From Candidatus Planktophila sp. (GTDB lineage Bacteria; Actinomycetota; Actinomycetes; Nanopelagicales; Nanopelagicaceae), in NCBI GenBank assembly GCA_009691145.1, contig SHVG01000005.1:1-40310 (forward strand): a stretch of 40,310 bases of DNA. Direction: 5' to 3'. The position numbers and the translations under genes are program-made. The stretch's first letter is position 1. Every line of letters begins with the position of its first letter. Shown here in pieces: positions 1-8,693 of this stretch. Below the pieces are notes generated by a model, which did not search any database, was not told where the DNA came from, and worked only from the letters and a program-made list of their open reading frames with translations.

Positions 1-1
1 T

Positions 2-187
2 GTTAACGAACTCGCTGCACGCGGTGCCCATGGTGTGACCTTTCACGATGATGATTTGATTCCATTTGGAAGCGATGAAGGCGCGCGTCGCACACACATC
101 GATCGTTTTAAGAAGGCACTTGCAGAAACCGGCATGAAAGTACCGATGGTCACTATGAGGGGGGTGATTTTTGTTCAACTTGTCTAA
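2..187 (+). pseudogene. xylA: xylose isomerase fragment (xylA), C-terminally truncated
   Basis: The frame starting at base 2 reads as the N-terminal part of actinobacterial xylose isomerase. It includes [18 protein letters not shown] and then [16 protein letters not shown], which in the family leads on to TNLF.HP and some 300 further residues. Here the match stops at about base 154. It is replaced by eleven unrelated residues and a TAA at 185-187. The metal-binding and catalytic residues of the family lie beyond the break, so the product cannot be active. The 5' end lies outside the window. The break looks like a deletion that removed most of xylA and joined its stump to the argS upstream region; an assembly join is the alternative. 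Confidence 0.8.
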
Positions 188-219
188 CGATTAGGTAACA
201 GTTAGTAAGCCTCTGAGGG

Positions 220-225
220 TAACCT
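220..225 (+). promoter_or_regulatory. -10 hexamer for leaderless argS
   Basis: TAACCT (TAnnnT type) ends 6 bases before the argS ATG, so transcription would begin at or next to the A of the start codon. No convincing -35 is seen. GAGGG at 215-219 could be a weak alternative ribosome site. Confidence 0.5.
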
Positions 226-231
226 TGGCAA

Positions 232-1896
232 ATGTCGTCACAGGTAGAGCAGCTCGAAGCCGCGCTCAAGGCCGCTATTGGCAGAGCGATTTCAAATGGT
301 GAGATATCTGGGCAAAGCCCGCACTCCATCACGCTCGAGCGGCCAAAGAATCGAGACCATGGCGACTACGCGACATCGGTTGCGCTGCAGTTGGCAAAGG
401 CGGCTGGGAAAAATCCCCGCGAAGTTGCACAGATAATCCTTAATCAACTCAAGGGCCTCGATTCAATCTCTGCCTTAGATATTGCAGGGCCCGGCTTTAT
501 TAACATCACACTCAACCGCTCTAGTCAGGCCGAACTCATATCTATCATTTTAAAGGCTGGAAAAGATTTCGGTCACGGCAGTGCGCTCGCAGGAGTGCGA
601 ATCAATCTTGAGTTTATTAGTGCAAATCCAACTGGGCCTTTGCACTTAGGTCATACACGCTGGGCCGCAGTTGGCGATGCCTTAGGTCGAGTACTCAGTG
701 CAGCAGGCGCTGATGTCACTCGCGAGTTTTATATCAATGATCGCGGAAACCAAATGGATCTATTTGGAGCATCGGTTGAGGCAGCAGCCCTTGGCAAGGC
801 AATCCCAGTGGATGGCTATCAGGGCCAATACATCTCAGATCTTGCTGCACAGGTTGTCGCAGGTAATCCTGCAATTATCTCCCTACCTGAAGATGCACGA
901 CACCCAGCATTTCGCGAAGCGGCATATGCAGTGCAACTTAAAGATCAACAGCGCGTTTTAGATAACTTCGGTACGCATTTTGATATCTGGTTTTCAGAGC
1001 GCTCCCTGCATGATGAAGGTGCGGTCGAACACGGCGTAGAAAAACTTCGCACCAAGGGACATGTCTTTGAAGAAGAGGGTGCAACATGGCTGCGTACTAC
1101 TGACTTTGGCGATGATAAAGATCGCGTATTAACCAAGTCCGATGGCTCATTTACATATTTCTCATCCGATACCGCGTACTACATTAATAAGCGCGAACGC
1201 GGCTTTGATATCTGTATCTATATGTTGGGCGCAGACCACCACGGCTACGTTGGCCGGCTTAAAGCCACAGCTGCCTGTGCCGGTGATGACCCTGAATACA
1301 ACATTCATGTTTTGATTGGTCAGTTAGTAAAGATTATGGAGGGTGGGCAAGAGGTCAAACTCTCTAAGCGCGCCGGCACGATTATTACTCTGGAAGAGTT
1401 AGTGGAAAAAACTGGCGTCGATGCCGCCCGTTATACATTGATTAGATATCCAGTCGACACTCCAATGGTGATGGATATCGATGTCTTAAAGCGCAACACA
1501 AATGAGAACCCGGTGTATTACGTGCAGTATGCACATGCCCGCATCACCGCAGTTTTGCGCAACGCTGCCGAATTAAAGATCTCGGTGGATTTAAAGGGCT
1601 TCGATTCATCGCAGTTAACACATGATCGCGAAAATGAACTACTGGGCAAGCTGGCAGAGTTCCCTCGCGTCGTTGCATCTGCGGCAGAAATGCGCCAACC
1701 CCACCGTATCGCCCGCTATCTCGAGGATTTAGCTGGCACCTATCACGGCTTCTATGCCGATTGCCGCGTGCTACCGATGGGTGAAGAAAATGCAACTCCA
1801 TTGCACATAGCTCGACTACTACTCTGTACATCTACAAAAGTAGTGATCGCTAATGGTTTGGATTTACTAGGCGTGAGTGCACCAGAGAGGATGTAA
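232..1896 (+). CDS. argS: arginyl-tRNA synthetase
   Basis: Cytoplasmic class I aminoacyl-tRNA synthetase that charges tRNA-Arg with arginine at the expense of ATP. The 554-residue length is normal. The N-terminal Arg-specific domain occupies about residues 5-90. The HIGH-type motif is HLGH at 138-141 within NPTGPLHLGHTRWAAVGD, and the KMSKS-type loop is KLSKR at 376-380. The C-terminal third is the DALR anticodon-binding domain, preceded by NPVYYVQYAHAR, and it ends in the family-typical GLDLLGVSAPERM. The start at 232 has a -10-like hexamer exactly 6 bases upstream, suggesting a leaderless mRNA. lysA follows after 2 bases, so the two are cotranscribed, as in many Actinobacteria. Confidence 0.97.
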   Translation: MSSQVEQLEAALKAAIGRAISNGEISGQSPHSITLERPKNRDHGDYATSVALQLAKAAGKNPREVAQIILNQLKGLDSISALDIAGPGFINITLNRSSQAELISIILKAGKDFGHGSALAGVRINLEFISANPTGPLHLGHTRWAAVGDALGRVLSAAGADVTREFYINDRGNQMDLFGASVEAAALGKAIPVDGYQGQYISDLAAQVVAGNPAIISLPEDARHPAFREAAYAVQLKDQQRVLDNFGTHFDIWFSERSLHDEGAVEHGVEKLRTKGHVFEEEGATWLRTTDFGDDKDRVLTKSDGSFTYFSSDTAYYINKRERGFDICIYMLGADHHGYVGRLKATAACAGDDPEYNIHVLIGQLVKIMEGGQEVKLSKRAGTIITLEELVEKTGVDAARYTLIRYPVDTPMVMDIDVLKRNTNENPVYYVQYAHARITAVLRNAAELKISVDLKGFDSSQLTHDRENELLGKLAEFPRVVASAAEMRQPHRIARYLEDLAGTYHGFYADCRVLPMGEENATPLHIARLLLCTSTKVVIANGLDLLGVSAPERM

Positions 1897-1898
1897 CT

Positions 1899-3206
1899 AT
1901 GTGGTCCTCTAATGTTTCAACGGATGGCGAGCTTTCAATCTCTGGCATTACCGCAGCAAATCTGGCAAAAGAGTTTGCTACTCCAGCTTTTATTATGGAT
2001 GAGGCGGATTTTCGTGCCCGTGCAATCTCTTGGGATCAGGCCTTAAAGAGCGGCTTTGGCGAGAACGCCGGCACTGTGTACTACGCGGGTAAGGCATTTA
2101 TCTGTACCGAGGTCGCTCGCTGGATTAAAGATATTGGGATTGGCATCGATGTCTGTACTGGCGGAGAACTCGCGGTGGCACTTGCTGGGGGAGTTGATCC
2201 TTCAAAGATTGAAGTTCATGGCAACAATAAATCTTTAGCCGAGATCGATAGAGCTGTATCAGTTGGTGTTGGCACAATTGTAATTGATTCACTATATGAA
2301 ATCGAACGTGTTGCTGCATCGGCTACAAAGCATGGCAGAGTTCAGAGAGTCTTACTGCGTTTAACTCCAGGGATAGAAGCCCATACTCACGAATCAATTG
2401 CAACGGCCCACGAAGATGTCAAGTTTGGTTTCTCAATTGTAAGCGGTGCGGCATGGAAGGCGATCGAAGCAGTACGCGCGCATGCATCGATAGAGCTGCG
2501 CGGCTTTCACGCACATATTGGCTCCCAGATTTTAGACACTGACTCTTTTGAAATTAGCGCCGAGCGACTTATTGCACTGCTTGCTAAGTACCGTGATGCA
2601 TTTGGAGTGGAGCTACCCGAGCTGGGTTTAGGTGGGGGATATGGAATCCACTATCTTCCTGGTGATGAAGAGTTAGTGCCATCAGTTGTGATGCAGGCCC
2701 TTGCAACTGCAGTGGATACAAACTGCGCCTTACATAGTTTGAGCGTTCCAAAGATTGCAATCGAGCCAGGCCGAGCCATTGTTGGGCCAACAATGTTCAC
2801 TTTGTATGAGGTCGGCACCGTTAAAGATGTGACCCTTGAAAACGGGGATAACCGTCGTTACATATCTATTGATGGTGGGATGAGCGAGAATATTCGACCA
2901 GCGTTGTATGCAGCCGAATATACGGCTGTGCTAGCAAATCGGACGAGTAATGCAGCACTTATTTCATCTCGCTTAGTTGGAAAGCACTGCGAAACTGGCG
3001 ACATTCTGATTCGCGATATTGCATTAGCTAGTGACATTGCACCTGGTGACTTATTGGCCACCCCTGCAACTGGTGCATATGGGCGCAGCATGGCTAGCAA
3101 CTACAACCATCTTCCACGTCCCCCAGTTATTGCAGTTAAGAATGGAAAAGCCCGCGTGATTGTGCGCCGTGAGAGCGAGGCAGATCTGCTGGGATTGGAT
3201 ATTTAA
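1899..3206 (+). CDS. lysA: diaminopimelate decarboxylase
   Basis: PLP enzyme for the last step of lysine synthesis, meso-diaminopimelate to L-lysine plus CO2. The fold-III alanine-racemase-type barrel holds the Schiff-base lysine K65 in YYAGKAF. HAHIGSQI and GLGGGYGIHY form the phosphate-binding region, and IEPGRAIVG carries the conserved Glu-Pro-Gly-Arg. The C-terminal beta domain ends with GAYGRSMASNYN; the family usually reads GAY..sM.SNYN. The 435-residue length is normal. GAGAGG at 1885-1890, inside the end of argS, serves as ribosome binding site 8 bases before the ATG. This indicates translation as the second gene of an argS-lysA unit. Confidence 0.96.
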   Translation: MWSSNVSTDGELSISGITAANLAKEFATPAFIMDEADFRARAISWDQALKSGFGENAGTVYYAGKAFICTEVARWIKDIGIGIDVCTGGELAVALAGGVDPSKIEVHGNNKSLAEIDRAVSVGVGTIVIDSLYEIERVAASATKHGRVQRVLLRLTPGIEAHTHESIATAHEDVKFGFSIVSGAAWKAIEAVRAHASIELRGFHAHIGSQILDTDSFEISAERLIALLAKYRDAFGVELPELGLGGGYGIHYLPGDEELVPSVVMQALATAVDTNCALHSLSVPKIAIEPGRAIVGPTMFTLYEVGTVKDVTLENGDNRRYISIDGGMSENIRPALYAAEYTAVLANRTSNAALISSRLVGKHCETGDILIRDIALASDIAPGDLLATPATGAYGRSMASNYNHLPRPPVIAVKNGKARVIVRRESEADLLGLDI

Positions 3207-3227
3207 CGCCGTTACAGGCATCTGTGA

Positions 3228-3233
3228 AAGAAT
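3228..3233 (+). promoter_or_regulatory. -10-like hexamer for leaderless hom
   Basis: AAGAAT ends 7 bases before the ATG at 3241, the spacing seen at many other SD-less starts here. The first base deviates from TAnnnT. It supports 3241 as the hom start and suggests hom-thrC-thrB has its own promoter inside the amino-acid cluster. Confidence 0.35.
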
Positions 3234-3240
3234 AACCCGC

Positions 3241-4536
3241 ATGGACGCGGCCTTGAAAACAATCTCAATAGGAATGCTTGGCGCCGGTGTTGTAGGCAGC
3301 CAAGTCGCCCGCCTGCTGCAATCTGATCGCCAAGAGCTCTCTGATCGCTCCGGTGCATTACTGGTTTTGAAAAGAGTCGGTGTACGTAGCAACGCCCCAC
3401 GCGAAGGCATTGATGCAGCGATGCTTACAACGGATTTACACTCCATTGTTACTGATCCCGAGATCAATATTGTTATCGAAGTTATGGGCGGCATCGAACC
3501 TGCCCGTACTTTAATTTTGGAGGCGATTAAAAATAAGAAGTCAGTAATCACCGCCAATAAGGCGCTACTTGCAACACATGGACACGAACTCTTTAACGCC
3601 GCCGATGCTGCAAAAGTAGATCTCTATTACGAGGCGGCCGTTGCAGGTGCGATTCCTATTATCCGTTCAATGCGAGAATCCCTGGCTGGAGATCAGATCA
3701 CCCGAGTCATGGGAATTGTGAACGGAACAACTAACTATATTTTGACCAAGATGCATGAAGAAGGTCGCGAGTTCGCCGATGTATTAAAAGAGGCGCAAGC
3801 TTTAGGGTACGCCGAAGCCGATCCAACTGCCGATGTCGAGGGCCATGATGCCGCTGCCAAGGCTGCACTATTGGCGAGTTTGGCTTTCCACAGCACAGTC
3901 ACAATCGATGAGGTGTACTGCGAGGGAATCTCGAAGATTTCAATCGATGATGTAAACGCTGCAAAGTCTATGAGCGCAGTCATCAAGCTTCTGGCTATCG
4001 CTGAACTTACCCTCAATGATGAGATTTCAGTACGTGTACACCCAGTGATCTTGCCGAACTCGCATCCGCTTGCCTCTGTCCGCAATGCATTTAACGCCGT
4101 GTATGTTGAATCAGAGGCCGCTGGAGAGTTGATGTTTTACGGACGCGGAGCTGGGGGTGCACCAACTGCATCGGCGATATTAGGCGATTTAGTTGCAGTC
4201 ACACGTCACCGTGCATATTCAACGGTTGGGTACGGCGAATCTGATTACGCCGATTTAGATATCGCACCTATCGGTGAAGTTAAGTCCCAGTTCTTTGTGC
4301 GCTTACATGTGGCAGATAAATCAGGTGTTTTAGCAGCTATCGCTCAGACTTTTGCGAGTGAAGATATTTCAATTCAAACCGTTCGTCAGGCAGGCATGGG
4401 TCAAGATGCAGAGCTCGTTGTCGTAACTCACGCAGCATCTGAAGCCTCACTAACTGCATGTGTAAAGAAGTTGTCTGCAATGGATATTGTCAGCACAGTT
4501 GAATCAGTGATTCGTGTCGAAGGAGCGGTCTCTTAA
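3241..4536 (+). CDS. hom: homoserine dehydrogenase
   Basis: NAD(P)H-dependent reduction of aspartate semialdehyde to homoserine, the branch point to threonine and methionine. The protein has 431 residues from the ATG at 3241. The Rossmann motif GMLGAGVVGS starts near residue 12. VITANKALLATHG and the substrate-site segment GIVNGTTNYIL are conserved, and ADPTADVEGHDAAAKAALL carries the catalytic Asp/Lys. The last 80 or so residues form an ACT domain (LHVADKSGVLAAIAQ), the usual site of threonine feedback control. A longer in-frame start at 3160 would overlap lysA and add residues that look unrelated, so 3241 is preferred. The stop codon abuts the thrC ATG. Confidence 0.96.
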   Translation: MDAALKTISIGMLGAGVVGSQVARLLQSDRQELSDRSGALLVLKRVGVRSNAPREGIDAAMLTTDLHSIVTDPEINIVIEVMGGIEPARTLILEAIKNKKSVITANKALLATHGHELFNAADAAKVDLYYEAAVAGAIPIIRSMRESLAGDQITRVMGIVNGTTNYILTKMHEEGREFADVLKEAQALGYAEADPTADVEGHDAAAKAALLASLAFHSTVTIDEVYCEGISKISIDDVNAAKSMSAVIKLLAIAELTLNDEISVRVHPVILPNSHPLASVRNAFNAVYVESEAAGELMFYGRGAGGAPTASAILGDLVAVTRHRAYSTVGYGESDYADLDIAPIGEVKSQFFVRLHVADKSGVLAAIAQTFASEDISIQTVRQAGMGQDAELVVVTHAASEASLTACVKKLSAMDIVSTVESVIRVEGAVS

Positions 4537-5622
4537 ATGGCAATCTTCGGCTCCGAGCACAAAGGCGCTCATCAATGGCGCGGAGTAATCGAGGAGTATC
4601 GTCACCGCTTACCAGTTAATGCAAACACTCCAATTATCTCTTTGCGCGAAGGTGGTACCCCACTTATTTATGCCGCTTTTCTCTCAGAGTTATTAGGTAA
4701 CAACGTATGGATTAAATACGAGGGCCTTAATCCAACTGGGTCATTTAAAGATCGCGGAATGACCATGGCGATTTCTAAAGCGGCCGAAGATGGAGCAAAG
4801 GTAGTAATTTGTGCATCAACTGGAAATACTTCGGCCTCGGCCGCTGCCTATGCAGTCAAAGCTGGTATGACTCCGGCCGTGCTCATTCCTAAAGGAAAAA
4901 TCGCTATGGGCAAGTTAGCCCAGGCCGTAATTCATAACTCAAAAATTTTGCAGGTAAATGGAAACTTCGATGACTGCTTAACTCTTGCCCGGGAATTATC
5001 TGAAAACTATCCAGTGGCACTTGTTAACTCGGTCAATCCATTTCGCATTGAAGGACAAAAGACGGCAGCCTTTGAAGTTGTCGATATGTTAGGAAATGCC
5101 CCTGATATTCACGCACTGCCCGTTGGCAATGCTGGCAATATCACCGCTTATTGGAAGGGCTACAAGGAGTACAACAGCGATGGCATGTCGACGCGTTTGC
5201 CTGCGATGTATGGCTTTCAGGCTGCAGGCTCGGCGCCGATTGTTAAGGGCAAGATCGTTAAGAACCCAGAAACAATTGCCACTGCAATCCGCATTGGAAA
5301 TCCAGCCTCTTGGGCGCAGGCAGTAGATGCCCGTGATTCTTCAGGTGGCCTCATTGATTGCGTTACTGATCGAGAAATCCTCAGCGCATACCGTTTAATT
5401 GCAGCTAAAGAGGGAGTCTTCGTGGAGCCATCATCGGCTGCAGGCTTAGCTGGACTTATTAAATACAAGAAGGCCGGCAAACTGCCCAAAGATAAGACAA
5501 TCGTTATCACTGTTACTGGCCATGGATTAAAAGATATTTCGCATGCTCTAGAGAGTGCAAAGAAGCCGGTAGTTGTTCCAGTAAATATTAAAGCCGCCGC
5601 AAAGGCGTTAGGCCTTATCTAA
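4537..5622 (+). CDS. thrC: threonine synthase
   Basis: PLP-dependent conversion of O-phosphohomoserine to threonine, the last step of the pathway. The 361-residue length fits the short bacterial class. K71 in [11 protein letters not shown] is the Schiff-base lysine. [13 protein letters not shown] is the phosphate/carboxylate-binding loop, and [13 protein letters not shown] and [11 protein letters not shown] are conserved downstream. The ATG directly follows the hom stop with no spacer. AAGGAG at 4520-4525, inside the end of hom, lies 11 bases upstream, so translation is probably coupled to hom. Confidence 0.96.
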   Translation: MAIFGSEHKGAHQWRGVIEEYRHRLPVNANTPIISLREGGTPLIYAAFLSELLGNNVWIKYEGLNPTGSFKDRGMTMAISKAAEDGAKVVICASTGNTSASAAAYAVKAGMTPAVLIPKGKIAMGKLAQAVIHNSKILQVNGNFDDCLTLARELSENYPVALVNSVNPFRIEGQKTAAFEVVDMLGNAPDIHALPVGNAGNITAYWKGYKEYNSDGMSTRLPAMYGFQAAGSAPIVKGKIVKNPETIATAIRIGNPASWAQAVDARDSSGGLIDCVTDREILSAYRLIAAKEGVFVEPSSAAGLAGLIKYKKAGKLPKDKTIVITVTGHGLKDISHALESAKKPVVVPVNIKAAAKALGLI

Positions 5623-5623
5623 G

Positions 5624-6547
5624 ATGAAACCGACTTTTAAAGCCCAAGCTATGCAGGTGCAAGTACCTGCAACGAGCGCCAATTTAGGGCCAGGCTTTGA
5701 CAGTTTAGGTTTGGCCCTTGCTATGTACGATAGATACATTGCCCAGGTTTTAGATGAACAGGTAATTGATATCGATATAACTGGTGAAGGCGCAGATACG
5801 CTGCCGCGCAATGAAAAGAATTTAGTTCTTAAATCGATGTACAAGGGCTTTGAGTTTCTTGGAGGCAAGCCCCGCGGTATTGCACTGCGCGCATTAAATG
5901 TGATTCCACACAGTCGTGGCCTTGGATCATCGGCCAGTGCAATCATTGGCGGGTTATCACTTGCGCGTGCACTTGTCTTAGGCGGCAATGAGCGCATGAG
6001 CAATGACGATATGTTGAACTTGGCCAATGAGATGGAGGGCCATCCCGATAACGTTGCCGCCACAATTTTCGGCGGAGCAACCATTGCCTGGCAAGAGATA
6101 CAGCACGGTCACAACGTTGCATTATCTGTACAGCTAGAAGTTGATCCACGAATAAGCGCCGTTGCATTTGTTCCATCGACATCGGTTTCAACATCAAAAG
6201 CGCGCAAAATGCTCCCTGATTTAATCACGCATGGAGATGCCATAAAGAACTCGGCCAACACGGCCTTGCTCGTACATGCATTGCAACACCGTCCAGATTT
6301 ATTGCATACGGCAACGCAGGATTTCCTGCACCAGTCTTATCGCGCCGATGCAATGCCCGCCACATTTGCTCTTCTGATGAAGCTTCGCAAGGCAGGGGTC
6401 GCCGCCTTTATCTCTGGGGCAGGTCCGACACTTCTAGTTCTACATACCGGGGGCTCGGCCGAAGTTGAAGAGCTCACTCGCGCCGCAGGCGATAAATTCT
6501 CCGCTATGGCCCTTGGGGTATCTCGCACTGGTGCCAGCCTAGTTTGA
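5624..6547 (+). CDS. thrB: homoserine kinase
   Basis: GHMP-family kinase that phosphorylates homoserine on its hydroxyl, providing the thrC substrate. It has 307 residues. The N-terminal VPATSANLGPGFDSLGLAL is typical, the ATP-binding loop SRGLGSSASAI spans residues 97-106, and the C-terminal GHMP motif FISGAGPTLLVL is intact. The start is taken as the ATG 1 base after the thrC stop. An in-frame ATG at 5651 would begin nearer the conserved VPATSANLG and cannot be excluded, since neither has a strong ribosome site. It closes the hom-thrC-thrB unit. Confidence 0.95.
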   Translation: MKPTFKAQAMQVQVPATSANLGPGFDSLGLALAMYDRYIAQVLDEQVIDIDITGEGADTLPRNEKNLVLKSMYKGFEFLGGKPRGIALRALNVIPHSRGLGSSASAIIGGLSLARALVLGGNERMSNDDMLNLANEMEGHPDNVAATIFGGATIAWQEIQHGHNVALSVQLEVDPRISAVAFVPSTSVSTSKARKMLPDLITHGDAIKNSANTALLVHALQHRPDLLHTATQDFLHQSYRADAMPATFALLMKLRKAGVAAFISGAGPTLLVLHTGGSAEVEELTRAAGDKFSAMALGVSRTGASLV

Positions 6548-6556
6548 GGCTAAATT

Positions 6557-6600
6557 TTGTCCTTCCGCAGGTTGACTGCTAACATTTAGGCATCTGCTAG
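6557..6600 (+). promoter_or_regulatory. candidate rho promoter region
   Basis: TTGTCC (6557-6562) and TAACAT (6580-6585) are separated by 17 bases. An overlapping alternative is TTGACT (6572-6577) with TGCTAG (6595-6600), also 17 apart. Either gives rho a leader of about 100 bases or more, unlike the leaderless genes around it. A short GGCC...GGCC stem (6601-6617 area) lies in that leader. Confidence 0.4.
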
Positions 6601-6704
6601 GCCTTTTATATCGGCCAGATACACATCAGATACATCAAGAAAAACAATCCACGGTTTCACGGGTTACAAATATGAGCCCATAAACCAATAGTGAAAAGAA
6701 ACAG

Positions 6705-8258
6705 ATGACAACAACAGAAGAGCCAGTACGTTTACAGAGTCCAGAGCTTGCCGCAATGACGCTACTAAAGTTAAAAACTGTGGCAACACAGTTAGGTGTC
6801 GATGGCGCAGCCAGGATGAAAAAGGATGCATTAGTGGAAGCGATCGTCGATTTACAGGCTAAGAATCGCGAAGCGGCCAAGGCTGAACGTGAAGCGCGCC
6901 GCGAGGCACGCAATAACCGCAAGAAAGAGAGCAAGCCAGCTGCTAACACCACACAAGATTCAGATAATGCCTCAAATGATGATGCACCATCGAGCAACAA
7001 CGATCGCGGCAGCCGCCACGATCGCCACGATCGTGGACGTGGACGTGATCGCAACCGCGACCGCAATAATCGCGACCGTGCACCACGTGAAGAGCGCGAG
7101 CCAGTCCTGAGCGAAGATGATGTCTTAGTACCAGTGAATGGTCTATTAGATATCCTCGATAGCTACGGCTTTATCCGCACCTCTGGCTATTTGCCAGGAC
7201 CAAATGATGTTTATGTAACTCTGCAGCAGGTGCGCCGTAACGGACTGCGCAAAGGCGATGTTGTTACAGGTCAAGTGCGCCAAGCCCGTGAAGGTGAGCG
7301 CAAAGAGAAGTTCAACGCACTTATTACTCTTGAAACCGTCAATGGAATGAGCCCCGATGAGGCGCGCAGCCGTGTCGAATTCGGCAAGCTAACTCCGCTT
7401 TATCCTCAGGAGCGTTTGCGCCTTGAGACCGAGCCAAATGTTCTTACAACTCGTGTAATCGATTTGATTGCGCCCATCGGTAAGGGTCAACGTGGCCTTA
7501 TCGTTTCGCCTCCAAAGGCTGGTAAGACAATGGTTCTTCAAGCAATTGCTAACGCCATTACAACAAACAACCCAGAGTGCCACTTGATGGTTGTTCTAGT
7601 TGATGAGCGCCCTGAAGAAGTCACAGATATGCAGCGATCAGTTAAGGGCGAGGTCATTGCCTCTACTTTTGACCGCCCAGCAGATGATCACACAACGATT
7701 GCAGAGCTTGCTATCGAGCGCGCAAAGCGTTTGGTTGAACTCGGTCACGATGTAGTTGTTCTTCTCGACTCAATTACTCGTTTGGGCCGCGCATATAACA
7801 TCTCTGCTCCCGCATCAGGTCGCATTCTCTCCGGTGGTGTCGATTCAGCTGCTTTGTATCCACCTAAGAAGTTCTTTGGTGCTGCACGCAATATCGAAGA
7901 TGGTGGATCACTCACAATCCTTGCAACAGCACTTGTTGATACAGGCTCTCGCATGGATGAAGTTATCTTCGAAGAGTTCAAGGGCACTGGAAACATGGAG
8001 CTAATTCTGGATCGTCGCCTTGCAGATAAGCGAATCTTTCCAGCTGTTAACGTTGTTGCATCGGGTACACGTAAGGAAGAAATCCTTATGGGATCAGAGG
8101 AGCTCAACATTGTCTGGAAGCTACGTCGCGTCTTGCACGCGCTAGAGCCACAAGCCGCCCTCGAACTGTTATTAGAGAAGATGAAGGGCACTAAATCTAA
8201 CGTCGAGTTCTTGATGCAGATTCAGAAGACAACTTCTGGCCCTGATGACAGCAAGTAA
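6705..8258 (+). CDS. rho: transcription termination factor Rho
   Basis: Hexameric RNA-dependent ATPase/helicase that ends transcription. It has 517 residues. The N-terminal Rho_N (SAP-like) segment spans about residues 13-51. An actinobacterial-type disordered insert follows at about 52-135, first Lys/Glu/Arg-rich, then Asn/Asp-rich, then a run of [16 protein letters not shown]. The cold-shock-like RNA-binding domain has [18 protein letters not shown]. Walker A is SPPKAGKT (268-275), Walker B is [16 protein letters not shown], and the Q/R-loop region is [17 protein letters not shown] just before the ATG is a modest ribosome site. Convergent genes here leave little space for intrinsic terminators, so Rho may carry more of the load (inference). 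Confidence 0.97.
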   Translation: MTTTEEPVRLQSPELAAMTLLKLKTVATQLGVDGAARMKKDALVEAIVDLQAKNREAAKAEREARREARNNRKKESKPAANTTQDSDNASNDDAPSSNNDRGSRHDRHDRGRGRDRNRDRNNRDRAPREEREPVLSEDDVLVPVNGLLDILDSYGFIRTSGYLPGPNDVYVTLQQVRRNGLRKGDVVTGQVRQAREGERKEKFNALITLETVNGMSPDEARSRVEFGKLTPLYPQERLRLETEPNVLTTRVIDLIAPIGKGQRGLIVSPPKAGKTMVLQAIANAITTNNPECHLMVVLVDERPEEVTDMQRSVKGEVIASTFDRPADDHTTIAELAIERAKRLVELGHDVVVLLDSITRLGRAYNISAPASGRILSGGVDSAALYPPKKFFGAARNIEDGGSLTILATALVDTGSRMDEVIFEEFKGTGNMELILDRRLADKRIFPAVNVVASGTRKEEILMGSEELNIVWKLRRVLHALEPQAALELLLEKMKGTKSNVEFLMQIQKTTSGPDDSK

Positions 8259-8319
8259 ATAGGCGTAAATTTCATAAAAGTTGGGCTTTGCCCCTACTCT
8301 TATCCACGTTAACCACTCC

Positions 8320-8350
8320 GTTTGGTTCACTCGCTAGCCGAGATCCAAAC
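8320..8350 (+). promoter_or_regulatory. hairpin in the rpmE leader, possible L31 autoregulatory element
   Basis: GTTTGG (8320-8325) pairs with CCAAAC (8345-8350), and inside it CTCG (8330-8333) pairs with CGAG (8339-8342) around loop CTAGC. The asymmetric internal loop is TTCA/AT. The hairpin ends 5 bases before the rpmE ribosome site. Leader RNAs upstream of L31 genes have been proposed in Actinobacteria. Whether this matches one of those motifs was not tested. Confidence 0.45.
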
Positions 8351-8368
8351 ACGAAAAAGGGAAGAACT

Positions 8369-8590
8369 ATGAAGCCAGAGATCCACCCAGAGTACAAAGA
8401 GACCCAAGTAACCTGTGGTTGCGGCGAGAAGTTTGTAACTCGCTCAACAGTTGCCAGCGGTTCAATCTATGTTGAAGTCTGTTCTGTATGCCACCCGTTC
8501 TACACAGGTAAGCAGCGCATCCTTGATACTGGTGGTCGCGTGGCTAAGTTCGAAGAGCGCTTCGGAAAAAAGACGACCGACGCAAAGTAG
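8369..8590 (+). CDS. rpmE: 50S ribosomal protein L31 (zinc-binding type)
   Basis: Protein of the large ribosomal subunit bridging toward the 30S head. The 73 residues have the typical MKPEIHPEY start and [23 protein letters not shown] end. Cysteines at 16, 18, 38 and 41 make this the zinc-containing form, which many bacteria swap for a Cys-less paralogue under zinc limitation. The start at 8369 is fixed by AAAGGGAAG at 8356-8364 and by the L31 N-terminus; the frame is open further upstream but the extra residues are not L31-like. It lies 110 bases after rho, in a widespread rho-rpmE-prfA order, and is followed by a clear terminator. Confidence 0.97.
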   Translation: MKPEIHPEYKETQVTCGCGEKFVTRSTVASGSIYVEVCSVCHPFYTGKQRILDTGGRVAKFEERFGKKTTDAK

Positions 8591-8602
8591 CTTTTTTAAG
8601 AG

Positions 8603-8643
8603 ACCGCATCGCAGCCTTAACGGTTGCGGCCGCGGTTTTTTAT
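8603..8643 (+). terminator. intrinsic terminator after rpmE
   Basis: A two-part stem: ACCGC (8603-8607) pairs with GCGGT (8632-8636), and CGCAGCC pairs with GGTTGCG around a TTAAC loop. Six T residues follow. It is the only convincing intrinsic terminator seen in the window. Confidence 0.85.
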
Positions 8644-8693
8644 TTCCCCCATAATTTCTAGTACCACCTAACGTGAAGATAAGGAGAAGCCAC

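Noticed and set aside
3160-3240. N-terminal extension of homoserine dehydrogenase back to 3160
   Set aside because: It overlaps lysA, has no family similarity, and the conserved N-terminus and -10 spacing support 3241.
6672-6683. Tiny upstream frame (ATG AGC CCA TAA) in the rho leader
   Set aside because: Three codons with no ribosome site; probably chance.
8284-8293. GGGC-TTT-GCCC hairpin after rho as a terminator
   Set aside because: The 4-bp stem lacks a following T tract.
8288-8368. 27-residue N-terminal extension of L31
   Set aside because: L31 proteins begin at MK.EIHP; the extension covers the leader hairpin and the ribosome binding site.
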